Shown: positions 35,720-45,376, counted from the first letter of the stretch. The stretch is DNA of 64,000 nt from Endozoicomonas sp965198415 (GCA_965198415.1 CBDAPN010000008.1:62001-126000); one strand, 5' to 3'. A program made the numbers and translations. The notes: a model not told the origin generated them from the letters alone.

Positions 35720-38620
35720 TTATATAAATGAATTTTTGCCGGGAAGTGCTTCATGCTTACTTTTATGCCACGGATCAATATAGTCCCGAAACGCATAAAA
35801 TTTGCCAGCCAAATCGTTAAAGTGATCATAAGAATGCCCATACAGAGATTGACAGATTCTAGCTCCATTACTTATTGAGCAAAAATCAAAATAGATGTCT
35901 TGCATAATGTGGGCAGCAGTTGAAAACTGTGCACCAAACTGAACCCTGAATTCAGGGTGGAAATTTTTAAGCTTTTGATCGAAGGCGTCTCCTTTTAATA
36001 AATCCGGATTTAAAAACCAACTTCTGTCCATTTCATAGTCGAAAGCGTGCTGGATAATCTCATTCACTTGGTTTTCAACCATTAATAGGGCTTCTGAGCG
36101 CCATTTCTGCTTTACTTCAGCAAAATTTGTCTTTGAACGCGCAACTTCACTGTAGATGAAGGGGATATCGAAACTTTTATTTCTTAGAATCCACTCTCTG
36201 TTCTGTATAAAATGCAGTCGAGCTGTATGATTTGTTATTTTCTTTATTTTTTCATCTATGAATGATTCTATGTTGTCGTAGTTATTGTATTCAGAGTTTT
36301 GAGCAAGCATCATATTATTCAACGTATTTCTGGCTGAACGTGCTTCTTCCCAATGTTTGTCTATTTCATCATTATTGTATTGGTTCGGATTACGTTTATT
36401 ATAAGTGCACACTCCGGTTTTTTTGTAATTGACCAACTCCCAGCTTTCATTACTTAGCCCAGCATGATCATTTTCTTTGTTGTCGTTTTCAGTATTTAGT
36501 GTAATATCAGCAGCTGGCCTAACGAGTAAAGTTTCTAACTCTTGATCAGTCTTTTGTTCACCCTCGACAGTGGCAGGGGTTGTAATATTTTTTTTCTGAA
36601 CTTTATGTTGTTCTCTATTTTTCGGTTTTTCGATATAAATAGCATGGCTTACACTGCTAGACTTTACGTCTTTAGTTGATGCATCTTCTTTGGCTTTTGA
36701 TAACTCGTTAACCTTTTCCTGTACCAGACGACTTTCAAATTCATTTCTAAATCGAATAGCTCTTATTTTTTGTGATCCTGTATAAGTTTCTAAGAACGTC
36801 TGATAGCCCTTCCATTGCTCATAAGCATTTTGGTAATCTTTTTTTATTTCATAAACACGGCCTAAATTTTTCTTCAGTTCAGGATGTTTTTTGGCACAGG
36901 CGCTGTAATGTATAATTGCTTTTTCTAAACACTCTCTTCTGCATTCTTCAGATATTTCACTTTCTTTAGATAGTTTTCGCTCATAAAGAGCACCCAGCAA
37001 GGCTTTGATTCTCAGGTCGGCACTTAATTTTTTATTCTTCTCAAGGGATTGAATGGCGGCGTCAAACTGGTTAATTGCAATCATTGAAAGTGCAATATAA
37101 AAAGAAGCTATATTGATTTTTGCATGCTTTAAGGCTGAATGAAAGGCTTTCGTGTCTTTTGTGAAATAAAAAAACAGCGCGGATTCTTCAGCAGTTTCTT
37201 GAAGTAAGCGGCCACGCTTTTTATTTCCAGTATTGTGAAATTCATGCATATTTTTTAAGTAGCTACTCTTATAAGCTTCAATCCCTTCAAAGTTGTCTTT
37301 GTTGATAAAATTATTCTTAATAAACAGTAAGTAATCTATTGCTTCATCTGGATTCATTTTTCGATAATATGGCCAGTCCGAAAAGCCAAGGTTGTTCCAT
37401 GTTAATGAGATCAGTCTCATCAGGGTTAAATTTGCAGTATTGGAAATACACTTCTCATAGCTGTCAACGTCACCCTGATGCCTCAAGAATATGTCTGTGC
37501 TAATGTTGGCAGAAATAACCTCATATTCATTTTTTGCGGCATTATACAATGATAAAATTAATTCTCTAAATCTTGCTTCATCTCTTGAGCTGGACCTCAC
37601 TGTAGTAATATAGTCATTTGTTATATTTATTATTGCCTCTAGGCTGCAATAACGGTACATATTAGTATCTACTACTTTACGAGCTATGCAATGTAGCAAG
37701 TCACTACTTTTAGCAAACTCTTCATAATAAGCTTTCTCTTTTTGACCATTTATCCTTGAAGGCTTGGTGTTTTTACTTTTGTTAAATAATATCATTCGCG
37801 TAGCTTGTTCCCGAATTTTATGAAAATCGGCAAGAGATTGTAAGAATAAGAATGAAACTACATGCTTTTCAACTGTTGGCAACGTTTCATTCGACTTCAA
37901 ATAAGAAAAATAGTTATTAAGATGCGTGGTGTTTATTTTATTAAAATCTTTCGTCGAGCAAGTAGAATAGAATTTATATAAGTCATAGATTTTTAAAACC
38001 TCGCGTTCTGGCTCGGTGATAATAAAATCAAAGTCCCCATCACTTTGGGGTAGTGCTTCTAACACATGTTCAAATTTTTCTCTGTCAATGCCTGTTGGTA
38101 AGCCTGGGAAAAATATATGTAAGTTAGGGCTGTTATGAAATGGGTCAGGCGTGACTTTGTTGCCAAATAGCATTCTGTTTAAAACGTTTTCAATAATCGA
38201 AGCAGCGGCTAGTTTGTAGTAAACTGCTCCGGGGTTTTTAATCTCCTTTGATTCAGGAGATCCATTTTGATTATCTTGGTTGTTGGAGTAAGGAGTGATT
38301 TCCGAGGGGGCCTTGAAATGATTTTTGGCTTCCTCATATTGATGTTCTAAGCATGTTATTATTCCTTGATAACTTATTACCTTAGAATGAATTTTATCAA
38401 TTTCCTGTTTTAAATTTTCTTCGCTAAGCAGAGTAGAACAAATATCTTTATTTGCTTTTCCTATGAAATTAACAACCTTTTCAGCCTCTTGAACAGATTT
38501 CTTAGATAGGCCGAATGCAGAGATATTATCTGCTACTTTTTCTGCCGGTGGCTGTTTTTTTTCTGTTGATGGTGAATAGCTTGAATTTATCCCGCCTGTA
38601 TTGTTAAAACCTATATTCAT
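35720..38620 (-). CDS. Large AT-rich protein of unknown function with TPR-like region
   Basis: About 966 residues, unrecognised as a family. No signal peptide or membrane segment. The N-terminus is Ser/Asn/Gly-rich and disordered (MNIGFNNTGGINSSYSPSTE). The middle is helical, and a part at about 500-640 resembles tetratricopeptide repeats (IALSMIAINQFDAAIQSLEK, LGRVYEIKKDYQNAYEQWKG). A charged linker (about 650-760) precedes a C-terminal helical domain. Base composition is far more AT-rich than the neighbours, suggesting transfer. The features resemble those of secreted effectors of host-associated gammaproteobacteria, but this is inference. The start at 38620 has GGGGAA 7 nt upstream, better than the ATG at 38632. 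Confidence 0.7.
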   Translation of the reverse strand: MNIGFNNTGGINSSYSPSTEKKQPPAEKVADNISAFGLSKKSVQEAEKVVNFIGKANKDICSTLLSEENLKQEIDKIHSKVISYQGIITCLEHQYEEAKNHFKAPSEITPYSNNQDNQNGSPESKEIKNPGAVYYKLAAASIIENVLNRMLFGNKVTPDPFHNSPNLHIFFPGLPTGIDREKFEHVLEALPQSDGDFDFIITEPEREVLKIYDLYKFYSTCSTKDFNKINTTHLNNYFSYLKSNETLPTVEKHVVSFLFLQSLADFHKIREQATRMILFNKSKNTKPSRINGQKEKAYYEEFAKSSDLLHCIARKVVDTNMYRYCSLEAIINITNDYITTVRSSSRDEARFRELILSLYNAAKNEYEVISANISTDIFLRHQGDVDSYEKCISNTANLTLMRLISLTWNNLGFSDWPYYRKMNPDEAIDYLLFIKNNFINKDNFEGIEAYKSSYLKNMHEFHNTGNKKRGRLLQETAEESALFFYFTKDTKAFHSALKHAKINIASFYIALSMIAINQFDAAIQSLEKNKKLSADLRIKALLGALYERKLSKESEISEECRRECLEKAIIHYSACAKKHPELKKNLGRVYEIKKDYQNAYEQWKGYQTFLETYTGSQKIRAIRFRNEFESRLVQEKVNELSKAKEDASTKDVKSSSVSHAIYIEKPKNREQHKVQKKNITTPATVEGEQKTDQELETLLVRPAADITLNTENDNKENDHAGLSNESWELVNYKKTGVCTYNKRNPNQYNNDEIDKHWEEARSARNTLNNMMLAQNSEYNNYDNIESFIDEKIKKITNHTARLHFIQNREWILRNKSFDIPFIYSEVARSKTNFAEVKQKWRSEALLMVENQVNEIIQHAFDYEMDRSWFLNPDLLKGDAFDQKLKNFHPEFRVQFGAQFSTAAHIMQDIYFDFCSISNGARICQSLYGHSYDHFNDLAGKFYAFRDYIDPWHKSKHEALPGKNSFI

Positions 38621-38632
38621 AGTTTTCCCCAT

Positions 38633-39042
38633 TAGAAATTATATGATCATTGGTGCAAGGCTTGTCGCTGTATTGTTAACCTTGGGATCATCGCAAATAA
38701 CTGCTTATCAACAAGCTGGCTGAGACAACTGAAGGAAAGGTCCAGACCACTTGGCTAAAGCAAACCTGAGTATTGTTAACTTTCACAAGGCCGAATACCT
38801 TTACTGGTATTGGCTGCTAAGACTTTTGCGATTAGTTGCAGCTAACCACAATTCTTATCTTTGACACCTGAAATCATAAAAAGTTTCATTAGCCATGCAA
38901 TAGATCCCTGACACCGATATAATGCCCGGAATTTCAATAACCGGGCTTTAATATCAAGTCGGCCAGATTCGACGGTCGTCAGAGGTCGGTTTTGGCAGTA
39001 CTTTCATCTTTTTAGAATGAGGCTCCGGGTTGCTGTTCAAGC
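38633..39042. other. Intergenic region upstream of argH
   Basis: About 410 bp between divergent genes. It should hold promoters for both argH and the AT-rich gene. No operator (for example an ARG box) could be recognised with confidence. Confidence 0.4.
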
Positions 39043-39069
39043 ATGGCGCCTGTCCAGGAGAAGAGATCA

Positions 39070-40482
39070 ATGTCGGCACCAGATGCATCAAAGCGGGACG
39101 TACAAGTCAGTAACCAGCAGTGGGGTGGGCGCTTTAGCGAGGGCGTAGACGCTTTTGTTGCCCGTTTTACCGCCTCTATAGATTTTGACCGTCGCCTCTA
39201 CCGCCACGATATTCAAGGCTCTATGGCTCACGCCAAGATGCTGCACCAGTGCGGAATTTTGCGCGAAGATGAACTCAGTGCCATCCTTACCGGCCTTGAG
39301 GGTATTCAAAAAGACATAGAGCAGGGGCTAATTGACTGGTCGGTTGAGCTTGAAGATATTCATATGAATATTGAAGCCAGGCTCACCGAGCGCATTGGTG
39401 ACGCTGGTAAAAAGCTGCATACTGGCCGCTCCCGCAATGATCAGGTTGCGACAGACATACGTTTATGGCTGCGTGAAGAAACCGATCTTATCCTCGCAGA
39501 ACTCAAGCGGCTGCAACAAGGTTTGCTGGATGTCGCTGAACGTGAAGCAAAAACCATCATGCCCGGTTTTACCCACCTGCAAACCGCACAGCCGGTGACG
39601 TTTGGTCATCACCTGATGGCATGGTATGAAATGCTTACCCGGGACGCAGAGCGTCTACAGGATTGTCGTAAACGCATCAATATCAGCCCGTTGGGGGCAG
39701 CTGCTTTGGCAGGAACCACTTACCCTATTGACCGGGCGTTTACCGCTGCAGAGCTCGGCTTTGAGCGACCATCGCGCAACTCGCTGGACTCAGTAAGCGA
39801 CCGGGATTTTGCCATCGAGTTTTGCGCTGTTGGCGCGCTGATTATGACGCACTTGTCGCGTATGTCTGAAGAGTTGGTGCTCTGGACTTCGGCGCAGTTT
39901 GACTTTATTGATCTGCCTGATCGCTTCTGTACCGGCTCATCCATCATGCCGCAAAAGAAAAACCCGGACGTACCCGAGTTGGTACGAGGTAAAACCGGCC
40001 GGGTCAATGGCCACTTAATCGCTTTGTTGACCTTGATGAAGTCGCAGCCTCTTGCTTACAACAAAGATAATCAAGAAGATAAAGAACCACTGTTTGATAC
40101 CGTCGATACCTTAAAAGACTCTCTGCGCGCCTTCGCCGACATGGTGCCGCACATTCAGGCTCGTAAACACAATATGCTAGAAGCCGCCCGTCGTGGTTTT
40201 AGTACCGCAACCGATTTGGCTGACTATTTAGTCCGCCGTGGCATGCCCTTCAGAAATGCCCATGAAGTGGTGGGCAAAGCGGTGGCGTTTGGTCTGCACG
40301 AAGGTCGGGATTTATCGCAAATGACTCTGGCTGAATTGCAGGTTTTTTCCACCAGTATTGAGCAGGACGTGTTTGAGGTATTGACACTTGAAGGCTCTGT
40401 AAGTGCCCGGAATCACCCCGGTGGCACGGCGCCTGAGCAGGTCCGCCAAGCGGTGGTAAACGCGCGCAAAACCTTACTATGA
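39070..40482 (+). CDS. argH: Argininosuccinate lyase
   Basis: About 470 residues of the fumarase/aspartase superfamily. The mobile catalytic loop GSSIMPQKKNPDVPELVRGK is intact, as are RLTERIGDAGKKLHTGRSRN and MPGFTHLQTAQPVTFGHHL. It splits argininosuccinate to arginine and fumarate. The start is the ATG at 39070 with AGGAGAAGAG upstream, rather than the ATG at 39043. An acyl-CoA ligase gene follows after 15 bp. Confidence 0.96.
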   Translation: MSAPDASKRDVQVSNQQWGGRFSEGVDAFVARFTASIDFDRRLYRHDIQGSMAHAKMLHQCGILREDELSAILTGLEGIQKDIEQGLIDWSVELEDIHMNIEARLTERIGDAGKKLHTGRSRNDQVATDIRLWLREETDLILAELKRLQQGLLDVAEREAKTIMPGFTHLQTAQPVTFGHHLMAWYEMLTRDAERLQDCRKRINISPLGAAALAGTTYPIDRAFTAAELGFERPSRNSLDSVSDRDFAIEFCAVGALIMTHLSRMSEELVLWTSAQFDFIDLPDRFCTGSSIMPQKKNPDVPELVRGKTGRVNGHLIALLTLMKSQPLAYNKDNQEDKEPLFDTVDTLKDSLRAFADMVPHIQARKHNMLEAARRGFSTATDLADYLVRRGMPFRNAHEVVGKAVAFGLHEGRDLSQMTLAELQVFSTSIEQDVFEVLTLEGSVSARNHPGGTAPEQVRQAVVNARKTLL

Positions 40483-40497
40483 GCAATTTGTGAGCCC

Positions 40498-42084
40498 ATG
40501 AGTGTGTTGTTACATCAGATTGTTTTGCAGCAGGCTGAACGTTCGCCGTTCACCAAAGCGCTCGGCTGCAAAGAGCAGTGGTTTGATTACCAAAGCGTTT
40601 CAAGGCAGGTTCGTGCCGTTGCCGCCGGGCTACAGAAGTTGGGTCTTGATCGCCATGAGCGGATCGCTATTTACTTACCAAAAACTCCCGAAGCGGTGTA
40701 CAGCTTTTTTGGTGCCACAGCCGCTGGTGGCGTTATGGTGCCTGTTAACCCGGTGTTAAAAGCGGCACAGGTTTTTCATATTCTGAAAGACTGCAATGTT
40801 CGCGTACTGATTACTAATAAAGCCCGTTACCAACAGCTAAAAGCAGACATCGATCAATGCCACGATTTGCGTCAGGTTATATTGGTGGATGCAGCTTTGG
40901 GAGCTGAAAACCCAACAGCCACTCACACATTGCTGGACTGGCATAGTTTTCTTCAGCCCTACGGCTTTTGGCAACCTGTTGCTAGTATCGATGCTGATAT
41001 GGCAGCGATTCTTTACACCTCCGGCAGTACCGGAAAACCCAAAGGGGTCGTACTTTCCCACCGTAATTTGGTGATGGGTGCCACCAGTGTTGCCGAATAC
41101 CTTGGCAATACGCCGGAAGACCGGCTGCTCTGTGTATTACCCTTCAGTTTTGACTATGGCTTCAGCCAGCTAACCACGGCGTTTTTGGTGGGCGCTAGCT
41201 GTTACCTGCTCGAATATTTGCTGCCAAGGGATGTTATCAAGACGGTGCAAAAACAGCAGATTACCGGGCTTGGGCTGGTTCCGCCGCTGTGGGTGCAGAT
41301 TGCTGAGTTGACGTGGCCAGAGGGGGCAGGCGACAGCCTTCGTTATTTCACCAACTCCGGAGGCGCAATGCCAACGGCAACTCTGGCGGCGCTGCGAGAG
41401 CGTTTTCGCCATGCTAAACCCTATCTTATGTACGGCCTGACCGAAGCGTTCCGCTCTTGCTTTTTGCCACCGGAGCAGGTGGATCAACGGCCTGGCTCCA
41501 TCGGTAAGGCCATACCTAATGCCGACGTTATGGTGGTAAACGATCAGGGTGAGCCTTGCGCGCCCCATGAGCCTGGTGAGTTGGTACATCGTGGTGCATT
41601 GGTTAGCCTCGGCTACTGGAATGACCCTGAGCGCACGGCTGAACGCTTTCGGTCAGCACCTTGTGCCATTCCTGAAATAGTAAACGAGGAGCTGGCCGTG
41701 TGGTCTGGTGATGTTGTGCGAAAAGACGACGAAGGATTTATTTATTTTGTTGGTCGTCGCGATGACATGATTAAAACCTCCGGCTATCGTGTCAGCCCCA
41801 CCGAAGTTGAAGAGGTTGCTTATTCCTCAGGGTTAGTGACTGAGGCAGCTGCCATTGGTGTACCCCATGCCAGTTTGGGGCAGGCCATTGTGTTAGTAGT
41901 GGTCAGCAGTGATAACAGCGCCACGGATGAAGCGTCGCTGATTCGCCATTGCCAGCAGTGTTTGCCTGCTTATATGGTTCCGCTTCGGGTTATGCAGCAA
42001 TCTGAGCTGATCAGAAACCCTAATGGGAAAATTGACCGTAAGCCTTTGTTAGATGAGTACCGAAGCCTTTTTCAAGGCGATTAA
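40498..42084 (+). CDS. AMP-dependent acyl-CoA ligase, exosortase-A-system type
   Basis: 528 residues of the ANL adenylating superfamily. The P-loop ILYTSGSTGKPKGVVLSHRN, YGLTEAF, the GD/RDDMIKTSGYRVSPTEVEE hinge and the C-terminal lysine region NPNGKIDRKPL are all present. Overall similarity and its partner point to the acyl-CoA ligase group found with exosortase A loci (TIGR03098-like). No exosortase or PEP-CTERM gene is in the window. It probably activates a carboxylate for a small-molecule pathway with the decarboxylase 44 bp downstream. The substrate is unknown. Confidence 0.85.
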   Translation: MSVLLHQIVLQQAERSPFTKALGCKEQWFDYQSVSRQVRAVAAGLQKLGLDRHERIAIYLPKTPEAVYSFFGATAAGGVMVPVNPVLKAAQVFHILKDCNVRVLITNKARYQQLKADIDQCHDLRQVILVDAALGAENPTATHTLLDWHSFLQPYGFWQPVASIDADMAAILYTSGSTGKPKGVVLSHRNLVMGATSVAEYLGNTPEDRLLCVLPFSFDYGFSQLTTAFLVGASCYLLEYLLPRDVIKTVQKQQITGLGLVPPLWVQIAELTWPEGAGDSLRYFTNSGGAMPTATLAALRERFRHAKPYLMYGLTEAFRSCFLPPEQVDQRPGSIGKAIPNADVMVVNDQGEPCAPHEPGELVHRGALVSLGYWNDPERTAERFRSAPCAIPEIVNEELAVWSGDVVRKDDEGFIYFVGRRDDMIKTSGYRVSPTEVEEVAYSSGLVTEAAAIGVPHASLGQAIVLVVVSSDNSATDEASLIRHCQQCLPAYMVPLRVMQQSELIRNPNGKIDRKPLLDEYRSLFQGD

Positions 42085-42128
42085 AGAGTCATCTGTCTTG
42101 TAAATAAAAGGCATTGAAAATTTGATTT

Positions 42129-43355
42129 ATGAGTAAAAGTCATCACCGGCTGGAAACCATCCAGTCCACAAATAATCAATTAATGATTGCCGGGCATACT
42201 GTAACGGAGCTGGTTCATATGGTCGGTACCACGCCCTGCTACATCTATGATTGTCAGGCATTGGGCGCCAAGGTTGCCGAATTTCGTCGGCAGATGCCGA
42301 CTAAACTGAGGCTTCATTACGCCATTAAGGCCAATCCAATGCCCGCCGTGGTTGGCTTCATGGCGCAACAAGTTGACGGCTTGGATGTAGCGTCACATCA
42401 GGAAATGCTGGTTGCTTTAGGGAGCAGGAAAGACCCTGCTAACATCAGTTTTGCCGGGCCAGCAAAAGGTGAACATGAGTTAAAGGCTGCGGTTGCTGCG
42501 GGCATTACCATCAACGTTGAGTCTCCTCTGGAGCTGGAGAGGTTGTATCAGTGTTACCATCAGCTTGGGATTCGGCCTCGTGTTGCGTTTCGGGTAAACC
42601 CGGACTTTGAGCTGAAATCGTCAGGTATGAAAATGGCGGGTGGGCCCAAACAGTTTGGTATTGATGCTGAACAAATGCCGTCTATTTTAGCCAGCCTTGA
42701 TGGTGATAAGCTCGACTTTCAGGGGTTTCATATTTTTTCTGGCTCACAAAATCTCAAAGCTGAGTCACTTATTGAGTGCCACCAAAAAACCTTTGCTTTG
42801 GCTGCAAGCCTTGCAGATCAGGTTGCGGCTCCGGTTAAGTATGTCAATATTGGCGGCGGTCTTGGCATTCCATATTTTCCTGGTGAACAGATGCTGGAGT
42901 TAAGTGCCATTGCACAAAATCTTCAAGCTCTGCTAAATAACCTGCCGCAGTCGCTTAAATCAGCCAAGTTTATTATGGAGCTTGGTCGTTGGCTGGTTGG
43001 CGAGGCAGGTTACTATATTTGTCAGGTGACGGATAAAAAAGTGTCTCGTGGGCAGACTTTCCTAATGACTAATGGCGGCTTGCACCATCACTTGGCAAAT
43101 TCAGGCAATTTTGGTCAGGTAATTCGTAAAAACTACCCAGTGGTTTTAGCCCATTGCCTTAACAGTGAAGAGACGGAAACTGTGGAAATTGTTGGGCCGC
43201 TTTGTACTCCTTTGGATGTTTTAGGCACCAAACTAACGCTGCCAAAAGCCGAAGTGGGTGATTATATTGTGGTACTTCAATCCGGGGCTTATGGGGCAAC
43301 TGCGAGCCCGCAACAGTTTTTGAGTCATCCACAAGTGGTGGAGGTGATGTTGTAA
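42129..43355 (+). CDS. PLP-dependent decarboxylase, exosortase-A-system type
   Basis: 408 residues of the fold-type III Orn/DAP/Arg decarboxylase family. The PLP lysine is in LHYAIKANPMPAVV, the phosphate-binding glycines in NIGGGLGIPYFPGE and the C-terminal site in VGPLCTPLDVLG with YGATASPQQFLSH. It resembles the decarboxylase that accompanies exosortase-A-associated ligases (TIGR03099-like) more than LysA, and a true LysA is present elsewhere in the window. No clear ribosome site precedes the ATG. It is presumably cotranscribed with the ligase. Confidence 0.85.
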   Translation: MSKSHHRLETIQSTNNQLMIAGHTVTELVHMVGTTPCYIYDCQALGAKVAEFRRQMPTKLRLHYAIKANPMPAVVGFMAQQVDGLDVASHQEMLVALGSRKDPANISFAGPAKGEHELKAAVAAGITINVESPLELERLYQCYHQLGIRPRVAFRVNPDFELKSSGMKMAGGPKQFGIDAEQMPSILASLDGDKLDFQGFHIFSGSQNLKAESLIECHQKTFALAASLADQVAAPVKYVNIGGGLGIPYFPGEQMLELSAIAQNLQALLNNLPQSLKSAKFIMELGRWLVGEAGYYICQVTDKKVSRGQTFLMTNGGLHHHLANSGNFGQVIRKNYPVVLAHCLNSEETETVEIVGPLCTPLDVLGTKLTLPKAEVGDYIVVLQSGAYGATASPQQFLSHPQVVEVML

Positions 43356-43441
43356 TTTTTGGGGCTACTTCCAATCAATGAACCTGTACAAGACAAAAAA
43401 CTGCTGCTGGTTTGGTGTTTGTAAGAATAAATTAAAATGAG

Positions 43442-43491
43442 GCTGTCCGAGAATAAACGAAACGTTCAGGCGGGCGTTATTCTCAGGCAGC
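43442..43491. repeat. Imperfect inverted repeat, possible terminator or element end
   Basis: GCTGTCCGAGAATAA and TTATTCTCaGGCAGC form a stem around a 20-bp loop, between the convergent decarboxylase and pilU genes. It could end both transcripts. Its left arm GCTGTCCGAGAATA recurs perfectly in inverse orientation at 45253-45266, so it may instead be the end of an old mobile element. Confidence 0.55.
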
Positions 43492-43506
43492 ATTCTGGTA
43501 AAAATG

Positions 43507-44637
43507 TCAGTCAGAAGCGATGGTCAAATGGCTGAAGTTATCATCATCAAGACGACCGTTTTGATGTTCATTCATTTTAATCATTAAGCGAACATTGTTG
43601 GATGAGTCTGCATGTTGCATGGCTTGTCTGGCGCTAATATGCCCATTTTTATACAGGCTAAAGAGAGACTGGTCGAGGGTTTGCATGCCACTGTCTTTGG
43701 AGCGCGTCATTAGTTCATGAATTTCGTCTATTTTGCCCTTCTTGATTAACTCGGCCATTGCTGGGGTGTTAAGAAGAATTTCATGGGACGGGCTAACTTT
43801 TTTGCCATCTTCAGAAGCAATTAATTTTTGCCCAAGAATACCATTGAGACTCAGGGACAGATCCATGAGAATTTCCTGATGCTGCTCTTGAGGGAAAAAG
43901 TGAATGATGCGCTCCAGAGCCTGATAGGTGCTATTGGCATGAAGCGTTGCAATGCAAAGGTGACCGGTTTGTACAAATTCAATAGTATGTTTCATGACCT
44001 GTGGCGAGCGGATCTCACCAATGACAACTAAGTCAGGCGCTTGGCGTAAGGCGTTGGTGAGCCCTTCTTCGTAGCTGATGGTGTCCAGCCCCACTTCCCG
44101 CTGAGTGACAATGCAGTTATTGTGGCTATGGATAAACTCAATGGGATCTTCAATGGTGATAATGTGCCCGGCACCGGTCTTTGCTTCAGTGCAGTTACGA
44201 TGATTCACCATTGAGGCCATCGATGTCGATTTACCAGCCCCTGCCGCACCAATAATCAAAATAAGACCACGCTCTTGCCAAATTAAATCGCAAAAATGCT
44301 CTGGCAGGCCAAGCTCTTGTGGAGAGGGTATATGGTGGTGAATCCGGCGGATTACCATCCCTGGCTCGCCCTTTTGAAAGAATGCACTCACCCGAAAGCG
44401 TCCTGACTCTTCATCTTGCAGGGCGTAGTTGCATTCACGCTTGTTTTTGAACTCGTTTTGCTGCCCTTGATCCATGATTTTTTCAATAATCTGATAGGCT
44501 TGCTCCCGGGTGAGGGAGGCTTCAGTTATTGGTGTCAGCTGACCACGAATTTTCAGGCAGAGCGGATAGCCAACCGTAAGGAACAGTTCAGAGCCGTTTT
44601 GGTTGGCCAGTTGAGCGAGGGCTTTGTTGATATCCAC
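43507..44637 (-). CDS. pilU: Type IV pilus retraction ATPase PilU
   Basis: 376 residues of the PilT/VirB11 secretion ATPase family. Walker A (IGAAGAGKSTSMASMVNHRN), the Asp box (IITIEDPIEFIHSH), Walker B (APDLVVIGEIRSPQVMKHTI) and the His box (TGHLCIATLHANST) are intact. The N-terminus (ALAQLANQNGSELFLTVGYP) and length are of the PilU subgroup. It assists PilT in pilus retraction at the inner membrane. Usually it follows pilT, but here it stands alone. The start codon is GTG without an obvious ribosome site. Confidence 0.9.
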   Translation of the reverse strand: MDINKALAQLANQNGSELFLTVGYPLCLKIRGQLTPITEASLTREQAYQIIEKIMDQGQQNEFKNKRECNYALQDEESGRFRVSAFFQKGEPGMVIRRIHHHIPSPQELGLPEHFCDLIWQERGLILIIGAAGAGKSTSMASMVNHRNCTEAKTGAGHIITIEDPIEFIHSHNNCIVTQREVGLDTISYEEGLTNALRQAPDLVVIGEIRSPQVMKHTIEFVQTGHLCIATLHANSTYQALERIIHFFPQEQHQEILMDLSLSLNGILGQKLIASEDGKKVSPSHEILLNTPAMAELIKKGKIDEIHELMTRSKDSGMQTLDQSLFSLYKNGHISARQAMQHADSSNNVRLMIKMNEHQNGRLDDDNFSHLTIASD

Positions 44638-44682
44638 AATTGAGAGCTTCGGTTGATAGAGACTCTTAAATTGTCGGCTTGT

Positions 44683-45168
44683 TCAACGGGCTCTTAATGC
44701 TTGGCAGATGTCCTCCTCAATGTCTTCTGGTTTGGTGGTGGGTGCGTAACGATTGACCACTTCCCCTGTCCGGTTGAGTAGGAACTTGGTAAAGTTCCAT
44801 TTTATTTTCTGCGTACCGAATAATCCCGGAGCTTCTACTTTCAAATCTTTATACAGCGGTGCTGCTGAGTCACCGTTGACGTCTATTTTTGAAAAGACAG
44901 GGAAAGTAACGCCGTAATTTTTTTGGCAAAATGCGCCAATTTCATCATTCTCTCCCGGCTCTTGGTGGCCAAACTGGTTGCAGGGAAAGCCAAGGATAAC
45001 CAGCCCCTGATCTTTATATTTAGCATAAAGCTCTTCAAGACTCTGGTACTGAGGCGTAAAACCACACTTGCTGGCCGTGTTCACAATTAATACGACACTA
45101 CCCTTGAACTCAGACAGCGCTTGCTCAGTACCGTCGAGCAATGGCATGTTATATTTTTGAAGTTCCAT
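44683..45168 (-). CDS. Glutathione peroxidase family protein (thiol peroxidase BtuE/GPx)
   Basis: About 161 residues. Catalytic Cys35 (NTASKCGFTPQY, Cys where animals have Sec), Gln and Trp of the active site (LGFPCNQFGHQEPG, KWNFTKFLLNRTG) are present. It reduces peroxides with glutathione or thioredoxin in the cytosol. The ATG at 45168 with GAGG 8 nt before it is preferred over the TTG at 45171. It is upstream of pilU on the same strand with 45 bp between. Confidence 0.93.
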   Translation of the reverse strand: MELQKYNMPLLDGTEQALSEFKGSVVLIVNTASKCGFTPQYQSLEELYAKYKDQGLVILGFPCNQFGHQEPGENDEIGAFCQKNYGVTFPVFSKIDVNGDSAAPLYKDLKVEAPGLFGTQKIKWNFTKFLLNRTGEVVNRYAPTTKPEDIEEDICQALRAR

Positions 45169-45220
45169 CAATTAACCTCGCTGTTGGCCTTCTTTATGGT
45201 TATCACTTCAGGCGAACCGC

Positions 45221-45248
45221 CATCTAGGCGATCCCATCTAGGCGATCC
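45221..45248. repeat. Tandem 14-bp duplication
   Basis: CATCTAGGCGATCC occurs twice in direct succession, followed by CATCTATTCTCGG, a partial third. It lies upstream of the glutathione peroxidase gene. Function unknown. Confidence 0.8.
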
Positions 45249-45252
45249 CATC

Positions 45253-45266
45253 TATTCTCGGACAGC
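45253..45266. repeat. Inverse copy of the 14-bp sequence at 43442
   Basis: TATTCTCGGACAGC is the exact reverse complement of GCTGTCCGAGAATA at 43442-43455. The two face each other across pilU and the peroxidase gene, 1.8 kb apart. Confidence 0.7.
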
Positions 45267-45347
45267 TTTTGAGGGCAAATCGTTTGGGCCATCGCCCACA
45301 AAAAATGTCAGGCATTAATAATGAACAGAATGGGGTGGGAGAACAAC

Positions 45348-45376
45348 AAAAAAAGGCCTGAAAATCAGGCCAAAAA
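45348..45376 (-). terminator. Rho-independent terminator of the putative small RNA
   Basis: Stem GGCCTG/CAGGCC with loop ATTTT ends in seven T residues on the minus strand. It ends a transcript that starts near 45530 and shields the peroxidase gene from it. Confidence 0.88.
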
